Below are positions 8,723 through 18,598 of a stretch of 37,435 nucleotides of DNA, piece after piece. The stretch is from Actinomycetota bacterium (GTDB lineage: Bacteria; Actinomycetota; Geothermincolia; Fen-727; JAQUKT01), in contig JAQUKT010000008.1 in assembly GCA_028718945.1 (NCBI GenBank), positions 1 through 37,435 of the forward strand, in the 5' to 3' direction. Within the stretch, counting starts at the first letter, position 1. Every line of letters starts with the position of its first letter. The position numbers were made by a program, and so were the translations under genes. The notes beneath the pieces are model-generated. The model ran no database searches. It worked only from the letters and a program-made list of their open reading frames with translations, and was not told the origin of the DNA.

Positions 8723-10408
8723 CTATTCTGGACGAGAGTGCTTTTCGCTTGCTCTATAGAGCTGAACGAATCGGTCTGCTACCGAAAGCCAGCTCGAGTT
8801 TCTCGATACGAGTTCCCTTACCTTTTTGGTTCTTGCTTTCAAATCTCTTTTTGGAATTTCAAGAACCCTCGAGCAGGCGGCAGCAATCCTCGTCACCATT
8901 TTTTCTTTTGTCCCAAGGGCTATGTCTTCTGACTCCTCGCCCCAGACCTCGAAAACAGGGCGAAGCGCGCTTTCGAGCCCCGAGTGAGTGCAAGAAACAG
9001 GCGTAACTCCCATTGCCATTGCCTCAACTAAAACCATTCCAAAAGCCTCGGGGGCGATTGAGGGAGCAAGAAGGGCTTTGGCGTGTTCCAAGAGGTAACG
9101 GTGCTCCCGGGGTCTTGTGTATCCCGTAAAAATCACCGAGTCCCGAATTTCACGTTCCACACAGAGGCGAAGGTAATCATCCAAGGTTCCCTCACCTGCA
9201 AGGCTCGACAGAAAATCGCAAATCGGGCCGAATGGCTCCTCGAGCCTCTTTGCGTATCGCTTGTTCCCATAGTCGCACAATTTTTTTAGAGCGCGGATGT
9301 CGCCCGAATCAAGCGATTCGAGAATCAACTCGAGGATTCCACGAAGTTCCCCGAACCCCACGACAACTATTTTCACGTCGGGATGTTTCCGCTTGATGAG
9401 CGGCAGCGCAAAAGGGACGCATTGTATTCCTTTTGTTTCGAGGAGCTTGCCAATGAAGATAAAGTATGGAGTATTCTTACGCGCAAGCTCCCTCAATGGC
9501 GATATGGCGTCTTTTGAGGGAATCCAGTCGGGACAAAGCGCGTTTATCCTTTCGATTTCCCCTTCGATGCTTTCGTCATCAAAAGTTCTCCTTTTCTTTA
9601 CTGGACTACGGGCAAAATCAACGACCGTCAAACCGGAAGTTCTTTCTTCTATCGACGATATGACCGTTTCAACCGAGTTTGAAAGACTCAACCCTGTCGG
9701 GAAAAAAATTTCCGTATCAACACCGGGAGAAATGACATGAGTCTTATCACCGATGGATGGAACAATTCCTTTGAAAATCTTTGAGATTTCGCGCGAGGTG
9801 TATTCGCTCGGAGTGATTATGCGCTCAGCGTGCGCCAGACCTTCCGAAGCGTAATGGAGGTATCTCGGGTCACGCTTTACGGCGAAATCAATTCCCGAGC
9901 CGTGTATGATGGCGAAATACGGAAAAGAGTCTTCTTTGCGGATTTCAGCTAACACATAGGGAAGCATTACGGCATGGTTCACGAGCACGAAATCTGGCGA
10001 GAACTGCCTGATGAGCCGCTTGAGGGAGTCTTCATTTGCATCTACATACGCGAGAAGTTCGTTTTCTTCAAGTTCGACGAACTCTTTGACCCTGAAATCG
10101 CGGTATCCATCCCTGACGAACACCGGAAGAATTTCGCCGATATATGGTTTGTAAACCATGCACTCACCGGGAAATTCCGAATCTCTTCTCCAGACTAATT
10201 CCGGACCGCTTGATTTTGAAGTTTCTCTCAGGTAAGAGGTAACGAAGGGGAAATCAGGTTCGTTTTCCTGACAATATACGACAACGTTATGCCCTTGCAG
10301 AGAGAGCGCCTGTGAAAGAGCCTGAACATACTGGTTGCTTCCGGTGCCGCTCAAGAGATAACCGTGCACGATGAGTATTCTCAAAGCCTCTCGAACTGCT
10401 TCAACCAT
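8723..10408 (-). CDS. Glycosyltransferase family 4 protein
   Basis: 561 aa; LIVHGYLLSGTGSNQYVQALSQAL N-terminus, VISPGVDTEIF, FIGKLLETKGI, C-terminal PEAFGMVLVEAMAMGVTPVS (EX7E-like). Confidence 0.92.
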   Translation of the reverse strand: MVEAVREALRILIVHGYLLSGTGSNQYVQALSQALSLQGHNVVVYCQENEPDFPFVTSYLRETSKSSGPELVWRRDSEFPGECMVYKPYIGEILPVFVRDGYRDFRVKEFVELEENELLAYVDANEDSLKRLIRQFSPDFVLVNHAVMLPYVLAEIRKEDSFPYFAIIHGSGIDFAVKRDPRYLHYASEGLAHAERIITPSEYTSREISKIFKGIVPSIGDKTHVISPGVDTEIFFPTGLSLSNSVETVISSIEERTSGLTVVDFARSPVKKRRTFDDESIEGEIERINALCPDWIPSKDAISPLRELARKNTPYFIFIGKLLETKGIQCVPFALPLIKRKHPDVKIVVVGFGELRGILELILESLDSGDIRALKKLCDYGNKRYAKRLEEPFGPICDFLSSLAGEGTLDDYLRLCVEREIRDSVIFTGYTRPREHRYLLEHAKALLAPSIAPEAFGMVLVEAMAMGVTPVSCTHSGLESALRPVFEVWGEESEDIALGTKEKMVTRIAAACSRVLEIPKRDLKARTKKVRELVSRNSSWLSVADRFVQLYRASEKHSRPE

Positions 10409-11271
10409 CAGGAATTCATCTTCTTCTCGGGTGATGTGCGGCGGGCGCTACCGATTCTCGATACGAGCCCCTCCATGTATCTTCTTCTTGGAGACAGAAT
10501 GAAGGAAGCGGCGAAGATCAGAAACATTACAAGCACTATTGCTGCTCCAGAGGCAAGGTCGAACTTCCATGAGAGATAAAGACCTATGAGAACCGAGACA
10601 ACAGCGCTCGAAAGGGAAGCGATTATTACGCCCCTGTAGTTTTTGAAGATTTGCATGCCGACGGAAGCGGGAATGACCAAAAGGGCTGAGACGAGAATTA
10701 TTCCAAGGAGCTTGATCGAGACAACGATCAGGACTGCCATGGTGAGAAGAAGTCCATAGAAAAGAACACTCGATGGAACGCCACTTGCGGTGGCCGTCTC
10801 CTCATCGAAAGCGAGGAAGAGGAGTTCCTTGAAGAATAGAACGGTAAAAAGAGTTGAAAAAAGGGTGGTAATCCCTAACGCTAAAACGTCTCCCCAGCCG
10901 AGGGCGAGAATGCTTCCAAAAAGATAACTCATGAGGTCGATGTTGTAGGCATGGGCGACTCTCACGAGCAAAACCCCGAGAGCCATTGCGGAAACAAATA
11001 ATATCCCTATCGCGGTGTCCTCATGGACCCTTCCTTTCTTTGATACCACTCCTATTCCAAGCGAGACGAGTGAGCAGAAAATACCGGCAGTGACAATGGG
11101 ATTGATGCCGAGAGCGAGCCCGATTGCTACTCCTCCAAAGGCGGCGTGAGAAATTCCCATGCCAACGAACGCAAGCCTTCTTACCACCACGAAGAATGAA
11201 ATGAGAGAACAGGCTATTGCTGCAATGATGCCGCCTGCGATTGCTTTCTGCATAAAGCCGTACTCGAGCAT
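10408..11271 (-). CDS. znuB: Metal ABC transporter permease (ZnuB/MntB family)
   Basis: 287 aa hydrophobic; ISHAAFGGVAIGLALG and LLVIPASVGMQ motifs; overlaps the ABC ATPase start. Confidence 0.9.
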   Translation of the reverse strand: MLEYGFMQKAIAGGIIAAIACSLISFFVVVRRLAFVGMGISHAAFGGVAIGLALGINPIVTAGIFCSLVSLGIGVVSKKGRVHEDTAIGILFVSAMALGVLLVRVAHAYNIDLMSYLFGSILALGWGDVLALGITTLFSTLFTVLFFKELLFLAFDEETATASGVPSSVLFYGLLLTMAVLIVVSIKLLGIILVSALLVIPASVGMQIFKNYRGVIIASLSSAVVSVLIGLYLSWKFDLASGAAIVLVMFLIFAASFILSPRRRYMEGLVSRIGSARRTSPEKKMNS

Positions 11272-12092
11272 CAGTGATTCGCCTCGGTTTTTCCTCCGCG
11301 CCCCTGTCCCACAAGAAAGTCGAACTCGCAGCGGTAGGCTTCCTTCAGCCTCTCGCTCGAAAGCACCTCTTTTGGCTTTCCATGGATGTGCATTGTCCGA
11401 TTTATACAGGCGAGCTCGTCGGCATAGCGCGCAAGAACGTTTACATCGTGAGAAACGAAAACTATTGAAAGGTTCAGGTTGCCTTTCAGACGATCGAGTA
11501 GCTCCATGAACTGCTGCTGCACCGGCATATCAAGCCCTGATGTTGGCTCATCGAGAAGGAGAATCTTTGTTTCCTTGCACAGAGCGCGGGCGAGAAAGGC
11601 TCTTTTCTGCTGTCCCGCTGAGAGCTCCCCGATCTGGCGATTCTCGAGCCCCTCGAGGCCAACCAGCTTTATGCTTTCCAGGGCTGCGCTTCTGTCTTCT
11701 CTGCTCGGGAATTTGAAAAGCCCGATGCAGCACACGCGCCCCATCAAAACAACATCCAGCACTGATACCGGGAAGTTTCTGTCGAATAAGACCTGCTGTG
11801 GCATGTAGCCGATGTGGTGCAGTTCGCTCTTGAGTTCGGAAGGGCTCATACCCATCACCGACACATTTCCTGAGGAAGGTCTTACAAAACCAAGAATGAC
11901 CCTTAGGAGTGTTGTTTTTCCCGCGCCATTTGGACCTATGACGCCCAGGAACATCCCCGGTTCTAATGAAAAATTTATGTTCTCGAGGACGGTTCTCCCG
12001 CCGAGCTTTACGTCAACGTGTTCGAGTCTGATGAGGTTTAGACCCTCGGTTTTGCCGTCGAAGAATTCAGCGACTTTGCATGACCGCCTCAT
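11271..12092 (-). CDS. znuC: Metal ABC transporter ATP-binding protein (ZnuC-like)
   Basis: GPNGAGKTTLLRVILG Walker A, LSAGQQKRAFLARAL signature, ILLLDEPTSGLD Walker B. True start may be downstream of the ORF start (e.g. near LNLIRLEHV). Confidence 0.92.
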   Translation of the reverse strand: MRRSCKVAEFFDGKTEGLNLIRLEHVDVKLGGRTVLENINFSLEPGMFLGVIGPNGAGKTTLLRVILGFVRPSSGNVSVMGMSPSELKSELHHIGYMPQQVLFDRNFPVSVLDVVLMGRVCCIGLFKFPSREDRSAALESIKLVGLEGLENRQIGELSAGQQKRAFLARALCKETKILLLDEPTSGLDMPVQQQFMELLDRLKGNLNLSIVFVSHDVNVLARYADELACINRTMHIHGKPKEVLSSERLKEAYRCEFDFLVGQGRGGKTEANH

Positions 12093-12150
12093 TTCATTGC
12101 ATCTCCCTTGACAGAAACCGTGACCTTACATGACCGCCTCATCTCATCGC
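12079..12150. repeat. Imperfect direct repeat pair (12079-12100 and 12129-12150), 50-bp period
   Basis: CATGACCGCCTCATTTCATTGC versus CATGACCGCCTCATCTCATCGC. Confidence 0.8.
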
Positions 12151-12464
12151 GCCCCCATGACCGAAGGGCTGTTGTTTATCATCCCTTTGTAATTGCCGGC
12201 TTCCTTTTTTGGGTGATTTTCGATAGGGCTGGGCTTGCTCACCTTGATTCCTGTTTCCGCTCCTTGAGCAATCATTGGTGGCATTGGTGGTGCTTCGGGA
12301 TTTATCTGTGGCTTGGTAAAGGTAGCCTTCGTTTTGAGTTCCCTCATGCGGGGGTTCGAAGTCTTTGCGTTTTCCGGTAGTGACTTCAGTTCCCCTTGAA
12401 TCTTTTCTCCTTGCGTGTTTTGCATTTCATCGCCTCGGCTCTGTTTCTCATAGTCATTTCTCAT
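12144..12464 (-). CDS. Hypothetical hydrophilic protein upstream of the znu-like genes
   Basis: 106 aa ORF; AAGGAAAGG a few nt upstream of ATG; no recognisable domain. Confidence 0.35.
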   Translation of the reverse strand: MRNDYEKQSRGDEMQNTQGEKIQGELKSLPENAKTSNPRMRELKTKATFTKPQINPEAPPMPPMIAQGAETGIKVSKPSPIENHPKKEAGNYKGMINNSPSVMGAR

Positions 12465-12624
12465 GGCGTGCCTTTCCTTGAGAGGATATCAGTTGAGTGG
12501 GGTGCGCACAACCGGCTCATTGGAATTGAAGGGCGTTTTGACAAGGTCGTTGACTCAATCTATTTCCTGAAAGTGAACCGGGGAGTTCTGTCGAATAATT
12601 AAATAAAGTTTTGGGGGGATTCTG

Positions 12625-12849
12625 ATGGATGAGTTGATATTTGAAATACCTTTTTTGGAGCATGCGGGCTGGCTTGTTGCCCACCGAAATAACAGGCTTT
12701 CGCTTTCGCAGAGACCCGCATACGCGGTCTGGGAGAGCCTTTCTGGCTCTATTCCGTTTGAGCAAAAAGCTCCGAGCCGGGACGCGTTGAAAACATGGAG
12801 CGAATGGAGCCTTTTACTTTTGAACAGGTCGGGCTTCAAAGAGGATTAG
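12625..12849 (+). CDS. Hypothetical small protein
   Basis: 74 aa ORF preceded by GGGGGGATTCTG; no recognisable domain. Confidence 0.4.
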   Translation: MDELIFEIPFLEHAGWLVAHRNNRLSLSQRPAYAVWESLSGSIPFEQKAPSRDALKTWSEWSLLLLNRSGFKED

Positions 12850-12923
12850 CTCAAGCACGCACAAATGGACTACTGCAGCCCACAGTTTTTCGAGGTAGAA
12901 GAAAATTTCAAAGGACCTTCTCA

Positions 12924-12999
12924 TGGAGCTGGCGGAGGGATTCGAACCCCCGACCTGAGGTTTACAAGACCTCTGCTCTACCAACTGAGCTACGCCAGC
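12924..12999 (-). tRNA. tRNA-Thr (anticodon TGT)
   Basis: Minus strand GCTGGCGTAGCTCAGTTGGTAGAGCAGAGGTCTTGTAAACCTCAGGTCGGGGGTTCGAATCCCTCCGCCAGCTCCA; full cloverleaf, anticodon TGT, CCA encoded. Confidence 0.97.
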
Positions 13000-13181
13000 C
13001 TCGAACAACATTTTAGCAGAAAGCAACGGGGGTCAGGCCTTGCATCGTGCATTTGTGGACTAACTCTGCTTTTCACATATCAATGTAAATAGGGATTACT
13101 CTTCGAAGGCAAGCCATAGCCATTTCATGAAACAAGTGATTATTCAACAAGCGGAAGACCAGCGCGAAAACTGCAAATATG

Positions 13182-14663
13182 TCATTGCAAGACCTGACCC
13201 CTTCCTCCCCTCCCTCGCAGGTCCTCCACTTTTATGCCGAGATTCATAAGCCTTTTTCTAATCATATCCGCTATCTCATATTCGCCTGTTTCCCTTGAGA
13301 GTTCCCTTGCGTCGAGCAGTATCTTTATGAGCTCGTCTGAATCTATTGGCTCTTGAATGCGAACCCTTGCGGATGCCTGGTATTGTTGCGGAGTTGCCTT
13401 TGAGAGACCGGAAAGCCCTAAGACATCGAGCATCTCCTCGAGCCTCCCCTCACATTCGGAGAGCATTAGCCTTGCCGCCGGTGTCTTATACGAACTTACT
13501 TCCTGAACGTATGCGTTGATCTCTCGAACGAGACCAAAAATTCCGCTCAGAGCAGCCGCGGTGTTGAAGTCGTCATCCATCGCATTGCGAAAATCACTCT
13601 GGCTGTCCTCGAGAAGGAAAAGGAGTTTGTTTTCGCGCTCGGTCCTCTCGAGATTCATCTTTTCTCCCTCGAGCCTCTCAAGTAAGTCTTTGAGATTGAA
13701 GAGGCATCTTCTTATTCGTTCACATGAAGCGTTCGCTTCGGCAAGGCTTTCCTCGGAGAAATTCAAAGGGCTTCGATAGTGAACAAGGAGGCATAACATT
13801 CTTATCGTCTCGGGAGAATGATGGATGAGAGCTTCACTCAAAAGCGTTATGTTTCCAAGCGACTTTGACATCTTCTCTTCATCAATGGTGAGCATCCCGG
13901 AGTGAACCCAGTATCTCGCGAACTTCTCACCGGTTAAGGCCTCAGCCTGGGCGATTTCGTTTTCGTGATGGGGAAATATCAGGTCTTGCCCTCCACCGTG
14001 AATGTCGAATCCGCTTCCAAGGTATTCAAGCGACATTGTGCTGCACTCGATATGCCAGCCAGGTCTTCCATCTCCCCATGGGCTTTTCCAGCAAGGCTCT
14101 CCGGGTTTTGCTGCTTTCCACAGGGCGAAGTCATGCGGCGCTCTCTTTTTGTCCTTGCCTTCGGTCCATGAGGAGTCAATCTGGTCATCGAGGTCGCGTC
14201 CTGACAGCATCCCGTATCGGGGAAATGTTGAGACATCGAAATAAACGTCTCCCGCTGATGCGTAAGCGTGTTTCTTCTCGATGAGTCCCTCGATTACGGA
14301 AATCATATCCTCGATATGCTCGGTAGCGCGTGGCGCGATGTCGGGAGGTTCGACTCCGAGGCTTTCCATGTCCTTCTCGAAAGCCCATGTGTATTTCGCC
14401 GCTACCTCTTCGGGCGATGTGCCTTCTTCTGAGGCCCTGTTTATTATTTTATCGTCAACGTCGGTTATGTTCTGGACGAAAGTAACCTCGTATCCTGAGT
14501 GCCTCAAATATCGTCTTATCATGTCAAAGTTGAGGAATGTCCGCGCGTTCCCGACATGAATGTAGTTGTAAACTGTGGGACCGCAAACATAGATTGAAAC
14601 CTTCCCGTTTTCTCTCGGGGTGAATTCTTCCTTTTTTCTTGAGAGCGTGTTATATATTTTCAT
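13182..14663 (-). CDS. cysS: Cysteinyl-tRNA synthetase
   Basis: 493 aa; [35 protein letters not shown] motifs. The last codons and stop lie in a dispersed repeat. Confidence 0.97.
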   Translation of the reverse strand: MKIYNTLSRKKEEFTPRENGKVSIYVCGPTVYNYIHVGNARTFLNFDMIRRYLRHSGYEVTFVQNITDVDDKIINRASEEGTSPEEVAAKYTWAFEKDMESLGVEPPDIAPRATEHIEDMISVIEGLIEKKHAYASAGDVYFDVSTFPRYGMLSGRDLDDQIDSSWTEGKDKKRAPHDFALWKAAKPGEPCWKSPWGDGRPGWHIECSTMSLEYLGSGFDIHGGGQDLIFPHHENEIAQAEALTGEKFARYWVHSGMLTIDEEKMSKSLGNITLLSEALIHHSPETIRMLCLLVHYRSPLNFSEESLAEANASCERIRRCLFNLKDLLERLEGEKMNLERTERENKLLFLLEDSQSDFRNAMDDDFNTAAALSGIFGLVREINAYVQEVSSYKTPAARLMLSECEGRLEEMLDVLGLSGLSKATPQQYQASARVRIQEPIDSDELIKILLDARELSRETGEYEIADMIRKRLMNLGIKVEDLRGRGGRGQVLQ

Positions 14664-15429
14664 CTTTTTCTTTTTTCTTGCCTTTCGGGGCGGCGCTTTT
14701 CTTCGTGGCTGGCTTCTTGCGCTGCGCGGAAGTTTCCTTCTTCTCGGCTGGCTTCTTTCCTCTCAAGCCGAGTTCGCTCTCTATCCTGTCGAGCCTTACT
14801 TCGATTGCCTTCAGGCTCTCGAGCACGGGGTCCGGAAGTCTTTCGTGGTGCAAATCTATAGCCGATATCCTTTCGCCCGAGCAAACCGTTACTCTCCCCG
14901 GAACTCCCACCACCGTGCAGTTTGGCGGGACATCTGATATCACAACAGCCCCTGCGCCAATCTTTGAACTTTCGCCAATCCTCACCGGACCAAGCACACT
15001 TGCACCCGCGGCTATGACCACATTATCCTCTATTGTTGGATGCCTCTTCCCCTTTTCCTTTCCCGTCCCGCCAAGGGTGACACCCTGAAAGAGGGTTACA
15101 TTGTTTCCTATTTCCGTGGTTTCTCCTATCACCACTCCCATTCCGTGGTCGATGAATAAACCCTTGCCCATTTTCGCGCCCTGGTGTATCTCGATGCCAG
15201 TCAGAAGCCTTCCAGACATTGAGATGAGGCGGGGCAGCAACGGAACGCTCTTTTCATGGAGGTAATGGGCAATTCTGTACATCCATATCGCGTGAAGCCC
15301 GGGGTAAGAAAAAATTACCTCGAGGGTTCCGCGCGCCGCGGGGTCTCTATCCTTGACCACCTGAATATCCTCGCGCAGAATCCCAGCTGTTCTCCTCAGG
15401 AAGTCAACAAACTTCTCAATGTAATTCAT
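14650..15429 (-). CDS. cysE: Serine O-acetyltransferase with Lys-rich C-terminal tail
   Basis: Hexapeptide-repeat protein ([48 protein letters not shown]); overlaps the cysS start. Confidence 0.95.
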   Translation of the reverse strand: MNYIEKFVDFLRRTAGILREDIQVVKDRDPAARGTLEVIFSYPGLHAIWMYRIAHYLHEKSVPLLPRLISMSGRLLTGIEIHQGAKMGKGLFIDHGMGVVIGETTEIGNNVTLFQGVTLGGTGKEKGKRHPTIEDNVVIAAGASVLGPVRIGESSKIGAGAVVISDVPPNCTVVGVPGRVTVCSGERISAIDLHHERLPDPVLESLKAIEVRLDRIESELGLRGKKPAEKKETSAQRKKPATKKSAAPKGKKKEKDENI

Positions 15430-16894
15430 GAATCCTCCTCTTAGCCTCCATTCTTTCGGCGCATCCTTCGCTTCCCCAGAACATTATAAGGTAGATGAGG
15501 TCCGGACCTATAACATGCCCGGTTATTCCGAGCCTCAATACCCAGAGAATTTTTTTCGCGCCCCATCCCCTTGCTTTTGCCTCTTCCCTCAAGCCCTTGA
15601 CTATCCTTTCTGCCACATCTCTTGAACTTCCGGGATTTTCCCGAAGAGCCTCAAGACAGATATCAAAAACTTCGTCGAGGTCAGAAGTCTTGCGCAGCTC
15701 CTCTAAAGCCTTGTCAGTTATTTCATCCGGTTTCTTTGTGTAAATAAGGAGTTGTTCCACCGCCTCGGATAGCGTTTCTATCTTCTCCCTGACGCTTTCA
15801 ACCGCGAGCTCGAATTTCTCCGGTGGAATCTTTTGGAGCTCTTTTTCTCCAGCTTTTTCAATGAATGGTCTTACAAGCCCGGCAAGGCTATCGTTCGAGA
15901 GTTTTTTCATGTGCTGACGGTTGATCCAGTTCAATTTGTCAATATCGAAAATAGCCCTGCTTGCGGAAAGTCTCTTGAGATTGAACTCGGAGACAAGCTC
16001 TTCCATGGTGAATATTTCCCTGTCATCACCGGGTGACCATGAAAGGAGAGAGAGGTAATTCGCCAGCGCACTTGAGAGATAGCCCCTTTCCCTGTAATCG
16101 CTGACCGCGGTCGCGGCGTGTCTCTTTGAGAGTTTTGCTCCATCTTTACCGAGGAGAAGTGAGTGGTGGAGAAAGAGGGGAGGGGCTGAGTCGAGTGCCT
16201 CGAAAAGCATGGCGTGCCTTACCGCGTTCGTCAGGTGGTCATCTCCTCTTATCACGAGGTTGACCTTCATCGTTATGTCATCGACCACGACAGCCATGTT
16301 GAAGCCCGCGCGACCGTCAGAGCGAAGTATTATGAAGTCAGCAATCTCCGAGGAATCAACCACCACTTCACCCCTAAGCAAATCTTTTACGACGACTTTT
16401 CCTTCGGGGACCCTGAACCTTATCGCAAAAGGCTTACTGGCAGCGAGTCTTTCAGATTCCTCCTGCGGAATTTCGAGGCACTTCCTGTCGTAGCGCCAGG
16501 GTTTACCTTGTGCCACGACCTTTCTTTTCCTCTCCTCGAGTTCATCAGGGCTGCAGAAGCAGCGGTATGCTTTCCCTTCCTCGAGAAGGCGAGAAACCTG
16601 CTCGCGATATAAATCCATTCTCTCGCTCTGTCGGTAAGGAGCGAAAGGACCTCCGATGTCAGGTCCTTCGTCCCAGTCGATGCCCATCCATTTGAGGGAA
16701 TCAATTATGTCCTGCTCGAATTCCGGACTCGAACGAACCACGTCGGTATCCTCGAGCCTCAAAACAAATTTTCCGCCTTCCCTTCTCACAACAAGCCAGT
16801 TGAGAAGAGCTGTTCTCGCAGAACCGAGATGGAGTTTCCCGGTTGGGCTGGGAGCGAATCTTACCCTCAAACTTTCGCCGGAGAAATCAAGCAC
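15416..16894 (-). CDS. gltX: Glutamyl-tRNA synthetase
   Basis: [33 protein letters not shown] motif. Start placed at GTG 16892-16894, overlapping the upstream stop; the ORF track extends to 16975. Confidence 0.94.
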   Translation of the reverse strand: MLDFSGESLRVRFAPSPTGKLHLGSARTALLNWLVVRREGGKFVLRLEDTDVVRSSPEFEQDIIDSLKWMGIDWDEGPDIGGPFAPYRQSERMDLYREQVSRLLEEGKAYRCFCSPDELEERKRKVVAQGKPWRYDRKCLEIPQEESERLAASKPFAIRFRVPEGKVVVKDLLRGEVVVDSSEIADFIILRSDGRAGFNMAVVVDDITMKVNLVIRGDDHLTNAVRHAMLFEALDSAPPLFLHHSLLLGKDGAKLSKRHAATAVSDYRERGYLSSALANYLSLLSWSPGDDREIFTMEELVSEFNLKRLSASRAIFDIDKLNWINRQHMKKLSNDSLAGLVRPFIEKAGEKELQKIPPEKFELAVESVREKIETLSEAVEQLLIYTKKPDEITDKALEELRKTSDLDEVFDICLEALRENPGSSRDVAERIVKGLREEAKARGWGAKKILWVLRLGITGHVIGPDLIYLIMFWGSEGCAERMEAKRRIHELH

Positions 16895-17753
16895 CGGGTT
16901 TGCTTCCCCCCTTCGAGCATTCCTCTCTCTTGAAAAGTTCGAGAGAAATTCCCTCCTCCTTCTTGTATGCGTCAAGACGCGCCTGGAGGAGTTTCCAGTT
17001 TACAAGGTGTCCATCGAACTCGGGTCCATCGACACAGGCAAATTTAGTCTCCCCGCCGACCTCAACCCTGCAGGTTCCACACATTCCCGTTCCATCGAGC
17101 ATAATGGGGTTCAGGCTTACGACTGTTGGGATGCCGAACTCCTCGGTCAGTTTAGAAACGGCCTTCATCATTGGCACCGGTCCAACCGCTATGACTTTTT
17201 CTGGTTCATCCTTTTGAATCGCCGAAAGCAGGATGTCAGTAACGAAGCCCTTTACTCCCGATGAGCCGTCATCGGTTACGATTTCAGTTGGGGCATGCAG
17301 GCGATTGATTCTCTCGAGTAAGATGAGATGCTCTTTGTCCCTTGCTCCCAAGAGTATGGTCGCGTCTCTGCCCGAGCGAAGAATTTCTCGCGCTATCGGG
17401 TATATGGCAGCTATCCCGACGCCGCCGCCAACACAAAAAACCTTATCCGGAAGGGATTCTATGTCGGTTGGATTCCCGAGCGGACCGACGGCATCTGAGA
17501 TTTCATCTCCCGGCACTAACCGCGAAACCTTGGTTGTGGTTGTCCCGACCACCTGAAAAGCGGCTTCTATTGTGCCGTTGGGCGAGAAGTCGAGGAAAGT
17601 CAGGGGTATTCTTTCTCCTTTCTCATCAACTCTAAGTATGAAGAACTGCCCCGCGCGAGCATTTTTCGCTATTTTTTCCGCGCGAATTTTTACGCGGAAA
17701 ACATCCTCCGCAAGTTTCTCCTTTTCAACTATCTCGAATTTTTTATTTTCCAT
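16887..17753 (-). CDS. Ferredoxin/NAD(P)H oxidoreductase FAD-binding subunit (NfnA/SudB-like)
   Basis: RIPLTFLDFSPNGTIEAAFQVVG, GGGVGIAAIYPIAR, DGTGMCGTCRVEVGGETKFACVDGPEFDGH Cys cluster. Confidence 0.92.
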   Translation of the reverse strand: MENKKFEIVEKEKLAEDVFRVKIRAEKIAKNARAGQFFILRVDEKGERIPLTFLDFSPNGTIEAAFQVVGTTTTKVSRLVPGDEISDAVGPLGNPTDIESLPDKVFCVGGGVGIAAIYPIAREILRSGRDATILLGARDKEHLILLERINRLHAPTEIVTDDGSSGVKGFVTDILLSAIQKDEPEKVIAVGPVPMMKAVSKLTEEFGIPTVVSLNPIMLDGTGMCGTCRVEVGGETKFACVDGPEFDGHLVNWKLLQARLDAYKKEEGISLELFKREECSKGGSKPGA

Positions 17754-17785
17754 CGCTTATGAGATTTGTTCGCAGGGTCTTGTTT

Positions 17786-18571
17786 TCACTTTTCACTCTC
17801 GAGTTTTTTGATGAGAGTATCCTCGAGCATGTCAATCTCTGCGGCAAAAGCCGGGTCAGCCGTGTATGCGGATTCCGCTTTCATGTCTGATTTTCTGACT
17901 GCTTCCGAGTAATGCACCAGACCAATTTTTTCTATGTCCTCGATTCCTTCTTGAATCTTTTCAATCTCGCTGTCATCTATAACTTTGTTGAAAACAAGAA
18001 AAAGCCTTCTTATCCCGAGTTGCCGCGCGAGTCTAAGAGTAGACTTTGCGGTCTGAATACTCCTCAATCCCGGCTCTGCAACGATGAGTATTGCATCTAC
18101 ACTTTCAGCGGTTCCCCTTCCAAGATGTTCGATTCCTGCTTCCATGTCCATTATCACGACCTCATCCCGTTCGAGAAGAATGTGGCGCATAAGCGCCTTC
18201 AGGAGGACCGATTCGGGGCATACGCAACCGCCGCCCCCTTCTTTTACCGTCCCCATCGAAAGGAGTCTGACTCCCTCGTGATTGACACAAATCTTTTCGG
18301 GCAGGTCGCTGACCTTTGGATTCATCTTGAAAATCTGCCCGTACGTTCCGGGTTTTGCTCCCGTTCTTTCCTCGACGACATCTTTCATTTCAGAGAGAGG
18401 AACTATTGATAGGGCAATGGAAGGGTCAATTCCGAGCGAGACAGCAAGATTTCCATCAGGGTCAGCATCGATCGCGAGCACTTTCCTGCCTGCCTTTGCG
18501 AAACTTTGAGCGAGGGAAGCGGCAATTGTGCTTTTCCCAACCCCGCCCTTACCACTTATTGCAATCTTCAA
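17786..18571 (-). CDS. cooC: CooC-like ATPase (CODH nickel-insertion accessory type, MinD/ParA superfamily)
   Basis: ISGKGGVGKST deviant Walker A, DADPDGNLA, GGGGCVCPES (CxC), DMEAGIEHLGRGTA. Confidence 0.85.
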   Translation of the reverse strand: MKIAISGKGGVGKSTIAASLAQSFAKAGRKVLAIDADPDGNLAVSLGIDPSIALSIVPLSEMKDVVEERTGAKPGTYGQIFKMNPKVSDLPEKICVNHEGVRLLSMGTVKEGGGGCVCPESVLLKALMRHILLERDEVVIMDMEAGIEHLGRGTAESVDAILIVAEPGLRSIQTAKSTLRLARQLGIRRLFLVFNKVIDDSEIEKIQEGIEDIEKIGLVHYSEAVRKSDMKAESAYTADPAFAAEIDMLEDTLIKKLESEK

Positions 18572-18598
18572 CTTCTTTCAACCTCCAATTTTTGCCTT

